Source of the DNA: Colius striatus
Lineage: Eukaryota > Chordata > Aves > Coliiformes > Coliidae
Assembly (NCBI RefSeq): GCF_028858725.1
Contig: NC_084763.1
Coordinates: 21,004,001-21,068,000, forward strand
Reading direction: 5' to 3'
DNA length: 64,000 nt
Made by a program: the position numbers and the translations under genes. This document shows, piece after piece, positions 51,978 to 63,675 of this stretch. A model generated the notes under the pieces. It saw only the letters and a program-made list of their open reading frames with translations, was not told where the DNA came from and did no database searches. Numbering within the stretch: position 1 is the stretch's first letter; each line of letters starts with the position of its first letter.

Positions 51978-52073
51978 CTGAAGTTGCCAATTTGACATCA
52001 GTTCCCAGTGAGCAATTCGTACTCGGAAGCCACCTTACAGGAGAGCGCTAGGACCGACAGCTTTGTTTGAGAG
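51978..52073 (-). other. Possible minus-strand non-coding exon
   Basis: On the minus strand a 96-base segment is bounded by a pyrimidine-rich acceptor (CTACTCTTGACAG) and a near-consensus donor (CTTCAG|GTAAGA). It holds four CpGs in otherwise CpG-poor surroundings. All three frames contain stops, so if real it is a non-coding RNA exon antisense to the presumed plus-strand gene. Splice-like borders occur by chance in 64 kb, so confidence is low. Confidence 0.18.
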
Positions 52074-55000
52074 CTGTCAAGAGTAGGGTGAAGCAGCAGT
52101 TCCTGTTCAGAAGTGCCGTGTGCATAATGTGGCCTTTATTCTAGGTTTAGTGCTTGAAATGAATTACTATATACTTTAAAGTTTTAACACGGCATGGAAA
52201 GGCTGCATTGTACATTTCAAGTTTCAGTGCTGTTGAAATACAGTAGAAATGGCCTCTGTAGACAGGTTTCACTATAGAACTTAAATTATGCATGTGTATA
52301 TCCAAATTCCTTATTTTGAAATATTGAATGTATGAATATTTAATTTGTATCTTGCTTTAGTATCTTGATATGCTTGCCTTAAAGGAAGCTGTTTCCTTTG
52401 ATTTATATACATGGATAAAAATGTGTGTACAGTATCTATCAATGGTTTTTCTCTCTATAGTGGTAGATGAACAGCTTTAGATAATGTTAGCGACTGATTT
52501 TTTATTCTGCAGCTTGCTACCATTGTATAAAACCTAAATTTTTGGTATTTTTTTCTATTAATCTTACTTGAATTTCAAATTCATTTGCTTTCCAGAAATA
52601 TTTTCTTAATTACATACGTTAAGAAAAGTCAAGTGTGTTGCAGATCTTAACAATGCAGTATTTTTGGTCTGTATACAGTAACAAAGATCTGAGTATTATT
52701 GTTTGGGGCAGAGTTCCAGTATGAAATTTACATTTCTCCTTGTTTGAATGTTTTCACTGAAGCTGAGAACTCCAGGGGAGTTCCTCAACATATTCTAGTT
52801 TATGTGACATGCTCTATGAAATTTAGTACAGTCACTCTTGTTTCCTTGTGTAAATGAGGTCTTATTGTTGAATAAGACATATTAGAAGCAGTTATAAAGG
52901 TAAGTGCTGTCAATGTATTTTGCCACCAGTTTCTTAGAATATGAAATACTTCCTTGAAAGATGTGTTACTACTGTTATAGGGTAATATAACGGAGCTTAT
53001 GTGTTGGCACTCAAAGTAGCTACTTCATAATGATGACAAGTGAAAGTACAGCCAAAGGTCACATTAAACAAGAGATTTCTTTCACTCCTCATCCATTTTC
53101 TGTATGTGGCATGAAAATAGCTTTGTTCCCTACACTTCAGAATTTTTAAAAAAATGTTATCTAGAAATATTTTTTATGCCTTCTATATTACTTTGTTCAC
53201 GTTTTAAGAGGTGGACTGTGCTACCACGCTAACATCGGTGCTACAGATGTGTTTGAAATTAGCTTAAATTTTGAGTACAATTAGACAACATAAGTAGTGT
53301 TTCATCTCACTACATTTTTTGATTTGCAAACTTGCTTAAAGGCATAGCTTTAAGTTCTAGAAAAAGAACTATTAATGTGCAAAGTGGTATTTGTATTGAT
53401 GTTGCGTGACTAACTATGATTTCATTCTTTTTTGTATCTTTTAAGAAGAAAGATACAGATTTTTTTTTTTTTGAAAATTGCAGTCTGTTGTTCAGAAATA
53501 GAAAAAGAGTGAACCTATCTGTATTGACAGAGTGTTTCTTAGCTCTGTTTTAAAGAGATCCTGCCAGTAATGTAGAAGGGTAATTTATACTGTATGCTCA
53601 ATAAGTTTGCCATCTTACACTGAAATGGCCAACCAGGATGCTAAAATAAGGTGTCATTTTAAAATGTGGATAATCACATGTTAGATAATGAAAATGAAGC
53701 TGGCTTCTTTCACAGAGGGTGCTGAACAATTAGGAGATGCTGGTTGGAAGCCTAAATCTGGTATATTATTGGTAGGTGTATTTCTGTTCTAATCTAACTC
53801 CATAGAAATCACAGAAGCCATATTAAGCTCTCCTTCAATTTATTCCATACAGATAAAAGAATTTACATCTCATGAGTCATGTATTTCCTGTTGTATCTTT
53901 AATACAGCCATTTTTAGTATTTTTCGTGCCTCTCTTCTCTATTGATATGCTTAGAGAGTCTGTGTGTAGGAGCTTGTTATTTCACCCATGAGGCAAGGAG
54001 GAGTTCAAATCAATAGCAGTGTGTTGTTGACACTAAATGATGTTTCTTCTTGCCACAATAAGACTTGATTTTGTCATCCTAATGACACTGGCTTGCTTCA
54101 CAGAATAGGGATCAGCACTCCCTCAAATCAAACTTTAAAAGTATTTTTTAAATGTCCTTTGAAGGAAATACTAGGGAAATGCTCCAGTATTTGTTACCAA
54201 ACACGTACATTGCCTTTGTCAAACGAATATTCAAGTTCTGTTTCACTTTGTAGGGAAGCTGCTTTGCCGATTTTGGAAATCTATGTTAAAGGATGTAGGA
54301 TTGATCAGAGCTGACAGTGATGAAAGAATGAAATCTTAAAAAGAAATGATGCAAACATTACTTGAAGTATAACTTAATGTAAAATATGGATCACAGTAGG
54401 ACCTCATGTAAAAAATAAACCCAACAAAACAGAAAACCCTCAAGCTAGCAGAAATTCTGTATATTTCACACAAAAATCTTAGAAAGAGATTGTTTGCAGA
54501 AGGGAAAAGATACAGCCAGCAGCGTGTTACAATGCCAGATCTAGGACTGAGCTCTCAGTGCATGGTCAAAGAGGTGTAAGCAGTTCTCAACTTGAACTAA
54601 GGATCTCATAGGGAGGCAGGAGCTGTACAAAGGTGTGAATTTGAGGGAAAATAATGCAACCATGGGAAGCAATGGTATGATGCTAGAAACTTATGAGCAT
54701 AATGTTGGTAACAACAGTGGGTTATTGATAAGCACAAAGTCTCTTGTGGACATCTGAAAGCAATATTAAAACAACATATTTGTGCATTCGTTTATGTATC
54801 TTTCACTGTATGAAAGTTGTTACTTTTCTACCTGAAAGAACTTTAGAACATATTCCAGTAGCATGGTTAAACATTCAGATAGCAAGTTGTGAATTTTAAC
54901 TTGAATATTGAGCCCAAAGAACCTGTTCTATGCCTTATAACACTAAGCAACATTGTTACTAGCTACACACATCGATCTTTTCTGTTCTCTTTGCACTATG

Positions 55001-55274
55001 GGATTTTAGATGTTCTTAGTGATAAACTGCAATTTATTTATTTTTTTAAAGTGTCTCCCTTTTTCATTTCTTTTATGTGATTTTCATCAAGTCACCTGAC
55101 ATAAACTATCTGTGTATCATAATGACCTTTCCTGGAGAGGAAATGTGTCCTATTTTGCAGGCAGTGAAAAAAATCCTCATGAGAGTTACAGTAATTATTT
55201 TTATTTCAGTAATGGTAGTGAATATTGCATAAACTTCAAACCACTTTTTGTAGGGTTTTTTTGAGTGTGCAGGA

Positions 55275-55306
55275 AATGAGTACTACCTAAAATGAGTAGT
55301 GCCTAA
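55275..55306. repeat. 16-bp tandem duplication
   Basis: AATGAGTACTACCTAA is followed directly by AATGAGTAGTGCCTAA (two differences). A local duplication with no evident function. Confidence 0.8.
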
Positions 55307-57439
55307 AAGATGATGGTCAGCAGCTCCAGAGATGTAGCTGATTAAGTTTATCTACTTCCAATTCAGAAAGTTTTTTATGTTTCTCCTTTTCATTGTTAGG
55401 TTTTAATGAGTTAAGTCCTAAGTGTACATCAGGAGCACTTTCACAATTTTTAATACTAGCAATGCACATCTACCTCAGATGTGACTTACTGTCAAAATGG
55501 TAGTAAGAATAGCTTAGTCTTGTTCATGGATACTTCTTCATTCTGTCTCCAATGCTGAGATAAGCTAAAAATCAATTTTGCTAGCATAGCTTCCCCTTAT
55601 TTGCATGAAGTTTCTACGTTCAAGGAATATATCATGCTACTGTGTCCTGCCACATGTAGGTATAATATCTTACTATATACGTTAAGATACCTACCAGAAG
55701 GAACCCCAAACATGTTGTCAGCAATAGAGTGAAGATGCAGGAAGTTCACTGAAGACGGCTGTGCTGGTTTGGCGACTTATCTCTACTAAAACATGTTTTT
55801 TCATTCAGCTGAAATTCTGATTTTGTAAACACTTGAGTATAACTTACAAGAAGCTGATAGTGGCACTGAAGTTGATGAATATATTCTCTTAGAGCATTAT
55901 ATTTAGTAAACTCTAATTTTAGAGTATTTTCTTTATCCCAGGCTCGTGCATTTGACATGATTATAGCTGGATTTAATGTTCCTTACTCTGTTCTGAGGAT
56001 CAACAAACATTAAAAGCATCCCTTATAGTGGTTGCAAAACCAGCAAAAATATGAAATGGAAAGAGCTTTGTTAGTCTCCTGTTTGATGCTTGTTTATATT
56101 ATTTTTTTGTATGCGTGTAAAACTCCTGTGTTTCATTTGAACATTTTTCAAAGATTCTAGGCATCTAGGATTCTCCCATTTTACCGTATTTATGTAAATT
56201 CTAACATTTTCTAGAGAAAAGTTGAGAGGTTTTAGATTAATACTGCAAAACTTAACTTTTGTCCATTAAGCTTTAAGATGAAGTTCATATGATTTGTGGA
56301 TTCAGGTAAATAAGAAGTAGCTAATCTGGAATTACAGTATCTATTGATAGAGATATAGTCGGTATGTACAAGTAGTCTAGAAAGTTGATGTGTAATCTTT
56401 CATTTGAAGTTTCTCCCAATTTGCAACTAACACATTAAATTGTTGCAATTATTTGACTAGATAAATTTACTTTTTCTGTTTCTATACAGCACTGGGTTTG
56501 TTTCTGCACTATGCAAATCCATGCCATGGTATGTCTAAGGCATCTTTAAGTGGTTCAAAAGATAATTTTCTTAACATTTTCACTCACAATCTATTTGCCT
56601 TACTACACCTACTTGTTCATAATAAATACCTTCACTACCTGCGAGTGAGTGTAAATTAACTTGCCAGTGAGAAGTATATTCTGGTAACAACGTGAAAAAA
56701 AACCAGTTATTTCCCTTTAATCAATACAATTTACAGTACTACTCTTGGGACTCAGAGTGACTTTATTGTATACATGTGCATGCAATGCATTCTTAGTACA
56801 ATTAGTAAAGCTATGGGTATATATGAAGGCATATTCTGCGTTTTCAGAGAAACATTTTGAATACGTAGCTGATATATTGAATAGAGCTGTCCATTCATTC
56901 TAAAGATATTTTTTTCTGTGCTCAGACAAATCAAGATGGTAATCATTTATAATTTCTTGCCTTTGTGAAAAGAAATGATGAATAATATGATTGGAAGGAA
57001 AACGTGAGTCATGAAATGGGGAGCTGGGCAATCATGGAAAAATTAACTTTGAAAATTCTCTTCTGCTTAACCAGGATCTATAATGTGAGTTTGGTTTTCT
57101 GTAACATAATCCAGAAATCATGATGACAGAGGTTTTAATAAAAGCCTTGGATGGATGAACAGCAACCCTCGCTAAGTCGATTCAAACATTGTTTGGTGGA
57201 TTATAAAAAGGAGTCCTTTAACAATCTGCTAAAAAGTGATCATGGACGTGATGATCAGAGGACTCTATTCTGACCCCCATATGAATGTGAAAATAAAATG
57301 TCTTCTAGTATAGTTAATATGGAGTGAGCATAGACCCTATGGTCCTGAAAGTATCTGCACTGCTATAAAATAGCTTTTAAAAACTGTTAAAATATTGATA
57401 ACCTGGTAGAACACTTCAGAAACTCTTATTTCTATTTCA

Positions 57440-57473
57440 GATGTAAATGTGAAAAAAGATGTAAATGTGAAAA
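57440..57473. repeat. 18-bp tandem duplication
   Basis: GATGTAAATGTGAAAAAA is repeated immediately, the second copy shortened by two A. A slippage-type duplication. Confidence 0.85.
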
Positions 57474-58412
57474 GCTAGACATTTGCACTCTTTTTCTTGG
57501 ATGTACAGCTACACATGAAAGAGAATAAACCCAAGTATTGATACTAAATAAATTACATAATTTGTCATAGCTCCACCCACAAAAACCCCTCATCTGTTTT
57601 TCATCCATTCTCCCATAATAAAATCATGAAATGTGTATTAAAACATTGTACAGTAGAATCAAGCACCAACTCTGTGTCCAACACAAGACTCATCTAACCA
57701 GATGTTCTCCCTGCAGTGACCTGGGCTAGGCAGACTAGCATCTGCCTCTGTTTTCTTTTCAGTGACCCAAGCCACATTTCTTCAAAGCTTATTGCTGATA
57801 TTTTCGCTGCAGTCACTCATGCTAATTTCTTTTACATGCTACAGCTGTTTTTCAAACGTCTCTTCCCTGTTCTGGCTGTACTCTTTCTCTAAAGAGGTGA
57901 TTTAAAAAAATTATTGGGTAATACTGACCATAGACTTCTGATTGTCTTGCTTTAGGGCGTTTGCCAGCACAATAGAAAAAGGGCAAACAAGGCTTATTTT
58001 CCAAAGGAAAGTTCAATCTCACCTGTGGTTTTTATGGACAAAGAATCCTGATATTAAACTAAGTTAATTGCATTCATTTAACTTGTGAAAATCAGGGTGA
58101 AGCTGTTGGTGGTGGCTTGGGACAGGGCAGGGTTCAGACACAAGAAGAAAGATATTTTGCTCTGCTAAATAACAGTATGGCAAAATGCTCTAAATGAAAG
58201 TAAAAGGCTATTAATGATATAAACATATTAATTATAGTGTTAAGATGACCCCAGGAAGGCAATGTTTTGCAAAATAGTCAAATGCAAAACAGTGAAGTAT
58301 AAGTTTGCCATTTTGGGGGAGATGAAACTCAGCTTTCACAATCATGGCCAGTAGAAATTATGGAAAGTCTTTTAGACTAGTTTTTAAGTGAAACCAAAAG
58401 TCTTTTTGTGGG

Positions 58413-58432
58413 GTTTGTTTGTTTGTTTGTTT
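58413..58432. repeat. (GTTT)5 microsatellite
   Basis: Five perfect GTTT units. A simple repeat. Confidence 0.9.
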
Positions 58433-59634
58433 ATTTTCTGTAAGACATTCAATTATACTAAAGTGAGAAAGAGGTTCTTGGTTCTTTACACATATTATAG
58501 TGACTATGTTGTAAGAGAGATTATTCAACTTTTAGTTTGCAGTCTTAAAATTTGCTGTGGCAACTCCAAAAGAGTTTATGTGAACAAGTGTTTTGAAAAA
58601 ACAATACTCTGGCTATTACTGAGTGACTAGAATTTGCTTAATCTGAAAATGCAAATGATATGTATGATATGAACATTTTACCCTTTCTAGATTAACATGA
58701 AGTGCTTATTCAGTCATCTTTGTTCTGTGAACTGCTAGTCTAATTATTATTTGAATAAATACTGCTCTACAATATAAAGTGAAGCACAGTATGGATGACT
58801 GATTGGGAGAAACACTTCATAAACTGGAGAAAGTAGTCTTTCTAAGCTTCTTTCCCTAGATGTGTTCTCAGCATTTTTATGCAGGCTGCTGCTTGTGCAT
58901 CCATGCATTGTTTTGCTATGTTAGTTTTAGTCTGTTAATTTTCTGATCTTGCTACACTACTGCTAGTGCTAGTTCAAGGAAGAAGTGAGAAAAGGACTCA
59001 AAGAAAAGTTGAAGGAGGAAAGAGGCAGTCATGAAACAGTACTCTGAGCCAATACCTAGGTTTGGTATTCAAAGATACTACTACCAGGTACATAAAACAC
59101 ACAAGGTAATAATCGCTTACTGTCTCTGAAGTTTATCTTGCTGTATTTTGCAACAGCAGGAGTGCAAATCATAACGTGCTCATTTACTTCTAACTCTGAT
59201 TTACTAATTTTTGCTTTTGTTGATCTTCTTTAGAAAGTACATAATTTTAAAAACTCTTTGACACCAGAAAAATTAATGCAGGAAAAAACCCTGCATTGTC
59301 TGAAAGAAATGAGCTGTTTGGCTCAATATGATAGGGCTTCTCTTAAGTAAATTTCCTGTGATGCATTGTTTCTTCAGTGTTCCAAAGTTGTCTAAGGTAA
59401 AAATTTATGCGTAATTTATAAGGCTTAGTTGACATCCTGTGTATAAAAATTCAAATTTAATCTTGTAATTTTTCTCATATACACCTCTATTAGTTCATCT
59501 GTCTAGTAAGCCTTTGGTTCTCAACATTTAACAAAATTTTTCCTTACAAAAGATTTCTTTCCAGTTCTTGCACTCTTCTAATACAAACATGGATGAATGT
59601 GCAAATGATCTGTGTTCAAAAACTTACGCTCTAC

Positions 59635-59890
59635 TGTAGTGGTGCTGCCTGGGCCAGGTTTTGGTAGCAGGGAGACTGCAGGGGTGGCTTCTTTAAACAA
59701 AGATCTACCGGAAGCTTTCCCTGTAGCTGACAGGGCTAATGCCAGTCAATTCTAAGCTGAGTCCTGCACCTGACCCAGCCCTGGTCAATTAGTGACTGAG
59801 GTAACGTGTCTGTGAATAACATACTGGAGAAGGGGAAGAAGTTGCTGCTAAGTTGTTAAATTGCAGCAGCTACAGGAAGATGAAAAGTAA
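59635..59890 (+). mobile_element. Avian ERV LTR relic, segment A
   Basis: Begins TGTAGTGGTGCTGCC, followed by GGTTTTGGTAGCAGG, a GGTGGCTTCT block, a GGAAGCTTTCCC block, and AATAACATACTGGAGAAG where the family has a TATA-like box followed by the transcription start. This order matches an LTR I recall as frequent in birds, lying on the plus strand. GC content is clearly higher than in the flanks. The sequence is decayed and there is no coding region. Family assignment is from memory. Confidence 0.6.
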
Positions 59891-59984
59891 AACTGAATCT
59901 TAAAACACCTGCCCCCACCCACACTCTTTCCAGGATTCTCCTTCCTTCCCTCCAACAGTGCAGATGATGGGGAATGGGGGTTGC

Positions 59985-60265
59985 AGTCAGTTCATTACAG
60001 ATGGACTTTGCTGCTACTTGTTCTCAGGGTGAGGCCTCCTCGTGGTTCCCACTGCTACAGTATGAGTTCCTTACAGGATCACAAGTCCTGACAGCAAACC
60101 TGCTCTGATGTGGGATCCTCTCTCCTCATGGGCTCCCAGGTCCTGCCAGGAACTTGCTCCAGTGTGGGCTTCCCACAGAGTCACAGCCCCATTCAGCATC
60201 CATCTGCAGGCTGTGGAGGACCCCACCTGTGAGATGGGAGTCTTTTGTGACTGAGGTCCCATTCA
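59985..60265 (-). mobile_element. Avian ERV-related relic, segment B (opposite orientation)
   Basis: Contains CTCAGGGTGAGGCCTCCTCG, AGGATCACAAGTCCTG, two CAGGTCCTGCCAGGA-type blocks, GGGCTTCCCACAGAGTCAC and GGCTGTGGAGGACCCCACCTG. In the bird element I recall, these blocks lie beside the segment A blocks but on the complementary strand, so here segment B is inverted relative to segment A. A 63-codon minus-strand opening (60071-60262) lies in it and is element-derived rather than a host gene. Strand is given relative to segment A. Confidence 0.45.
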
Positions 60266-60279
60266 GCCATAGGCCTACA

Positions 60280-60935
60280 CATTCCTTGGTCTTCATTTTG
60301 TAGCTGATGTACCTGCTGCCCTTCTAGTCCCTTACCACATTTAACTCCAGCTGGGCTTTGGCTTTATCTCCATCCGTGTATATTTGAATGGCGTCTCTGT
60401 ATTCTTGGATTGCCTGTCCCATCTTCCTTTTACTGTATGCTTTCTTTCTGTGTTTATGTTCTGCTTGCTAAGATCTTCTACATCTTTTTTTGGTTTTCTG
60501 CTTTTTGGGATGAACGATCATTTACCTTGGCGATGATATCCTTGACAATCAACATGCTTTCCTGGATCCTTCTCTCCATAACCATCTGCTATGGAGTTCT
60601 TCCAAGCAGATCCCTGAACATGTCAGGGGTTATGAAGTCTGGAGTTATGCTCCTGTGTTTTGCTTTTTTCTCCTCCTATCAGGATGCTGAATTCCACTAT
60701 CTCATGGTCATTGTCTCCAGCTTTTAAATCCCTGATCAGTTCTTCTTTGATTGCAGGTATAAAGTACAGCAGGAAGCTTCCTTCCCAACAGCTACTCAAT
60801 AATTTGTTTCATGAAATTGTCAATGCACTCCAGTAAACCTCTAGATTTCTTGTTTCATGCTGTGTTGTTCCTCAGACAGGTACTGGCATGGTTAAAGTCC
60901 ACCAATGAGGATCAGTGCCTGCAAATGTGAGGGGA
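60280..60935 (-). mobile_element. CR1 LINE, endonuclease-domain fragment
   Basis: Read on the minus strand this is the CR1 ORF2 apurinic-like endonuclease region and nearby linker. Plus-strand blocks such as AACTCCAGCTGGGCTTTGGC, CCAAGCAGATCCCTGAA, CACTATCTCATGGTCATTG and the complement of the GDFN motif (around 60894-60915) follow the inverted CR1 order. The GDFN segment carries a one-base insertion that breaks the frame. The copy lacks the reverse transcriptase and the 3' end, so unlike the other CR1 pieces it is an internal fragment, probably left by deletion or by a later rearrangement with the neighbouring LTR relics. The plus-strand open frame of 105 codons at 60410-60727 is antisense to it and not a gene. 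Confidence 0.8.
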
Positions 60936-62356
60936 GTCATGAGGAAGGAATTGTTCCACTTGTAGATTAAGTAGTTAAAGATAGGAAGAAATAGTTCCTT
61001 TTTAGAAGAGGGAAGGAGTACAATATATGGAATAGGTTTAAAAAATTTTTTTTCTTGCCTGATATTAGGAATTGGTCATTGATCTGATTAGGTAGAAGGG
61101 ATTTGGAGTAGAGATCTAATTTTGACACAGATATGAAGCAAGATATTAGTGAATATTTTGCTAAAAAGCTTAGAAAACTGCAACTAAATATTTTTCATTT
61201 CCACATGCATTATTACCAATGCTTCTGTGAAAAGATGAACATCTTGACTATTTTTGACAAGCAATTCCACAAAAATTTCTACTAACAGATGATTAAAGTT
61301 ATGAACGGAAAACAGGACTTTAGGAAGTTTTTCCTTCTGAAGTGATGCAAGACTTCATTTTTGTCACTGATAATTTTCTGAGAGTCTTTTTCAGTCTGTT
61401 ACCTTCAATTATGTTTTTAAATATATTAATAGAACTACAGCTGAAATACAGTGATTTATCTTTTAAAAGAAATTTTTAGAGTTGGGCAGTTATAGCATGG
61501 TACAGACGTGTTTGATGGTATTTGAGCTTCAGAAGCTACGATGTTCTAGGTTATTTATTTGGTTCTCAAGTAGATAGTGTGCCCATAATCTTAATAATTT
61601 AAGAACAGCAAAGACACAGCTGAAGAGCTTCCATTCATTCAGTACAAGAGACGTTACTTTTTCCATATGATTGTATCTACCAACCTGTTAGCTAAAACGA
61701 GATTAGAAGTTCAGTCACTTTCTCTTGTGCTGCCTTTTGTTACACTGCTTATAGGAGTATGTTACTGTCTAAGTCTGGGCATTTTTTTTTACCTAGACCA
61801 TGTTTTTTCACTGCGCACTTATGCCTTTTATTTCTTGTGTGAAATAGAAAATGCAGTGGTTTGCATAAAGCTTTTTTTAATGAAGAATAATGGAAAGGTC
61901 ATAGTATGTTCTGCCATTGGTATGTACACAAAAAAGCTATTTTCTTTCAAGGATGGACTATACTTCCCCCAAGATTTGGGCAACATGAATGAAGCCTGCT
62001 TCTATTGATAAATAATAAACTTCTCTTACTCTCTTATGTAATATCTCAATTTATTTCCATCATTTCAGTCTCTGAGGATGATCCCTGCGGGTAGAAGGAA
62101 GACTTTACAGGAGTATAGACCTGAATGTCTGCATTTGTGTCTGAGCTGTGACAATGAATTTTTTTTTTTTTTTTTCCTTCAAAGTCAAACTTTTACATTT
62201 TGCTGGTTTAACTGGGATGACTGAGTGACTTGTCAAAACTAAAAATCAAACAACCAAAAGCCTCTTTCAAGAGTAAGGGAAAAATGGACTATTGATCAAA
62301 CATCTGGGAGTGAGCTGCTTGGTTATTTGTTTTTGAGATTTGATCATTTTCCCCAG
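60936..62356. other. Gene-free AT-rich stretch
   Basis: No exon or repeat is recognised apart from a 17-base poly(T) at 62159-62175. A 113-codon plus-strand opening at 61667-62008 is rich in Phe, Leu and Cys but resembles no family I know and has no splice or promoter context. Confidence 0.5.
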
Positions 62357-62468
62357 AGCCTTCAAGTGGCTTGAAGCCATTATGACAGTGAATTCAGATG
62401 ACTCGGAGGTCAATTCAACATCTAGTAACAGTTCGGACACGGTTCATAACCGTGAATTAGCTCAAGAA
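62357..62468 (+). CDS. Possible first coding exon, gene unknown
   Basis: ATTTTCCCCAG at 62346-62356 is a reasonable splice acceptor. The ATG at 62382 has A at -3 (ATTATGA) and opens a frame starting MTVNSDDSEV, rich in Ser, Asp and Asn, that runs 31 codons to TGA at 62475-62477. If the exon ends at GAA|GTTACC (GT at 62469-62470) it holds 29 codons in phase 0, but that donor is weak. Four CpGs survive in the coding part (62404-62452) while the flanks have almost none, which suits conserved coding DNA. A polar, disordered N-terminus fits the start of many intracellular proteins. I do not recognise the protein, and a chance ORF remains possible. Confidence 0.3.
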
Positions 62469-63618
62469 GTTACCTGATTCTTAATAGATTGCATTGATTT
62501 TTACAGATATTGTTTTATAGTTTGAATTTTTGCTTAAAATTATTTGGAAGGGAAGAATTCTTATATACATATTCCTAAATAAAAGTCTCTCTCGTTTCTT
62601 GTAGTCTTGAAAATTTGTTTAAGCTTCCTATTTAGAAATGTACCTAGCAGGATTCGTAACTTTAGCTTACCATGCATACCTTGTAGTTAGATCTGTTTAC
62701 TATTTTTTGATGGTAGTGGAAAGAAAAAGGTCTTTAGTAGCTCAGGTTAAACTGCAGCTCTTGGAGCTTGAACCTATGCTTTTGGCCAACATGATGATGA
62801 TGGATACGTTGTTGATTTGGATGCCTCAGAGTGTTGCTGTGAGAATCGGGAGATGAGAAGTTTGGTTCCTAATTCACTGCCACATGTGCTCTGTGGCCTT
62901 CCTGTGCCTCACTTCCTTCTGGTAAGGTGGAGGCAACAGGTTTTCTGAATGGTAAATACAGATAAAACTGAATGTTTCTTTCTTCTTTCTCATCTCAAGG
63001 GTTTTTTCAGAATGTACAAATAACTGTGATAAAAAAAAATGTGAGGAAAGGAAACTAGATTGGTGGAGGTGAAACATCACACCGGGAGAGACTGAAAGTG
63101 TGAAAATCTGTGAACCTATGCCTTAGGTGAGGATGTTTTGTCAAAACTGACATTTGCCAACATGATTTTTCTGTTGGGATAAATACAATTATGAATTTAC
63201 CCAGTACTCCCTTAGGGATGTTTCTTATAAGCAGACATTATTGATTATAGATAGACCCAGAACTGCGAGGACCATGAAGAAATGTAGTTAGTTTCTTCTA
63301 CACAGAGAAATGTGAATGAGCATTTCTCATACACTTTCTTTGTATTCTTATGGAGGCAGTGAAGATGTCTATGAAACTTTTTAGTTGGTTGAATGAATGC
63401 TTATTTACACTCCTCCTTGACTTTGATACTACTTACCCCCTTTTTTAATGTCAGTCACTTTTTTATTTAACTTTTGAAGAAAGCCTTAAAACATTACTAT
63501 ATCATTTATATCTGAAAGGAAGTTTCTGATTATATCAATAGCTGTAACTAATTTTAGTCAGAAAAAGATCAAGTATTGAATCCTGTTTTCTTACTAGAAT
63601 TATTTCATGTCTGTGTGC
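62469..63618. other. Gene-free stretch after the candidate exon
   Basis: No exon or repeat is recognised. A 72-codon plus-strand opening at 62638-62856 has no recognisable motif. Confidence 0.5.
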
Positions 63619-63675
63619 CTGGTCTCAATGATCATGAAAGGTCTTTTCCAGTCAAAACAATTCTATGATTCTATA
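63619..63675 (+). mobile_element. CR1 LINE extreme 3' end (short relic)
   Basis: GTCTCAATGATCATGAAAGG, then TCTTTTCCAG and a terminal ATTCTATGATTCTAT give the last 57 or so bases of a CR1 copy. The wording (CTCAATGATC) differs from the CTAGATGATC of the other tails in this window, so it is a different CR1 subfamily. Extremely 5'-truncated. Confidence 0.75.

Larger units (their letters stand above)
48618..59634. other. Long gene-free AT-rich stretch
   Basis: Eleven kilobases without a recognised transposon or gene. Contents are a TTAT-rich degenerate repeat at 50926-51010, a CpG-retaining patch with minus-strand exon-like borders at 51978-52073, tandem duplications at 55275-55306 and 57440-57473, and a (GTTT)5 repeat at 58413-58432. 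Open frames are at most about 80 codons. It fits a long intron or intergenic DNA. Confidence 0.5.

Noticed and set aside
60071..60262. 63-codon minus-strand frame
   Set aside because: It lies within the LTR-type relic segment B and is element-derived, not a host gene.
60410..60727. 105-codon plus-strand frame resembling a membrane protein
   Set aside because: It is antisense to a CR1 endonuclease fragment; the hydrophobic look comes from the complement of the LINE sequence.
61667..62008. 113-codon Phe/Leu/Cys-rich frame
   Set aside because: Hydrophobic composition is typical of T-rich DNA translated by chance; no family similarity or splice context.
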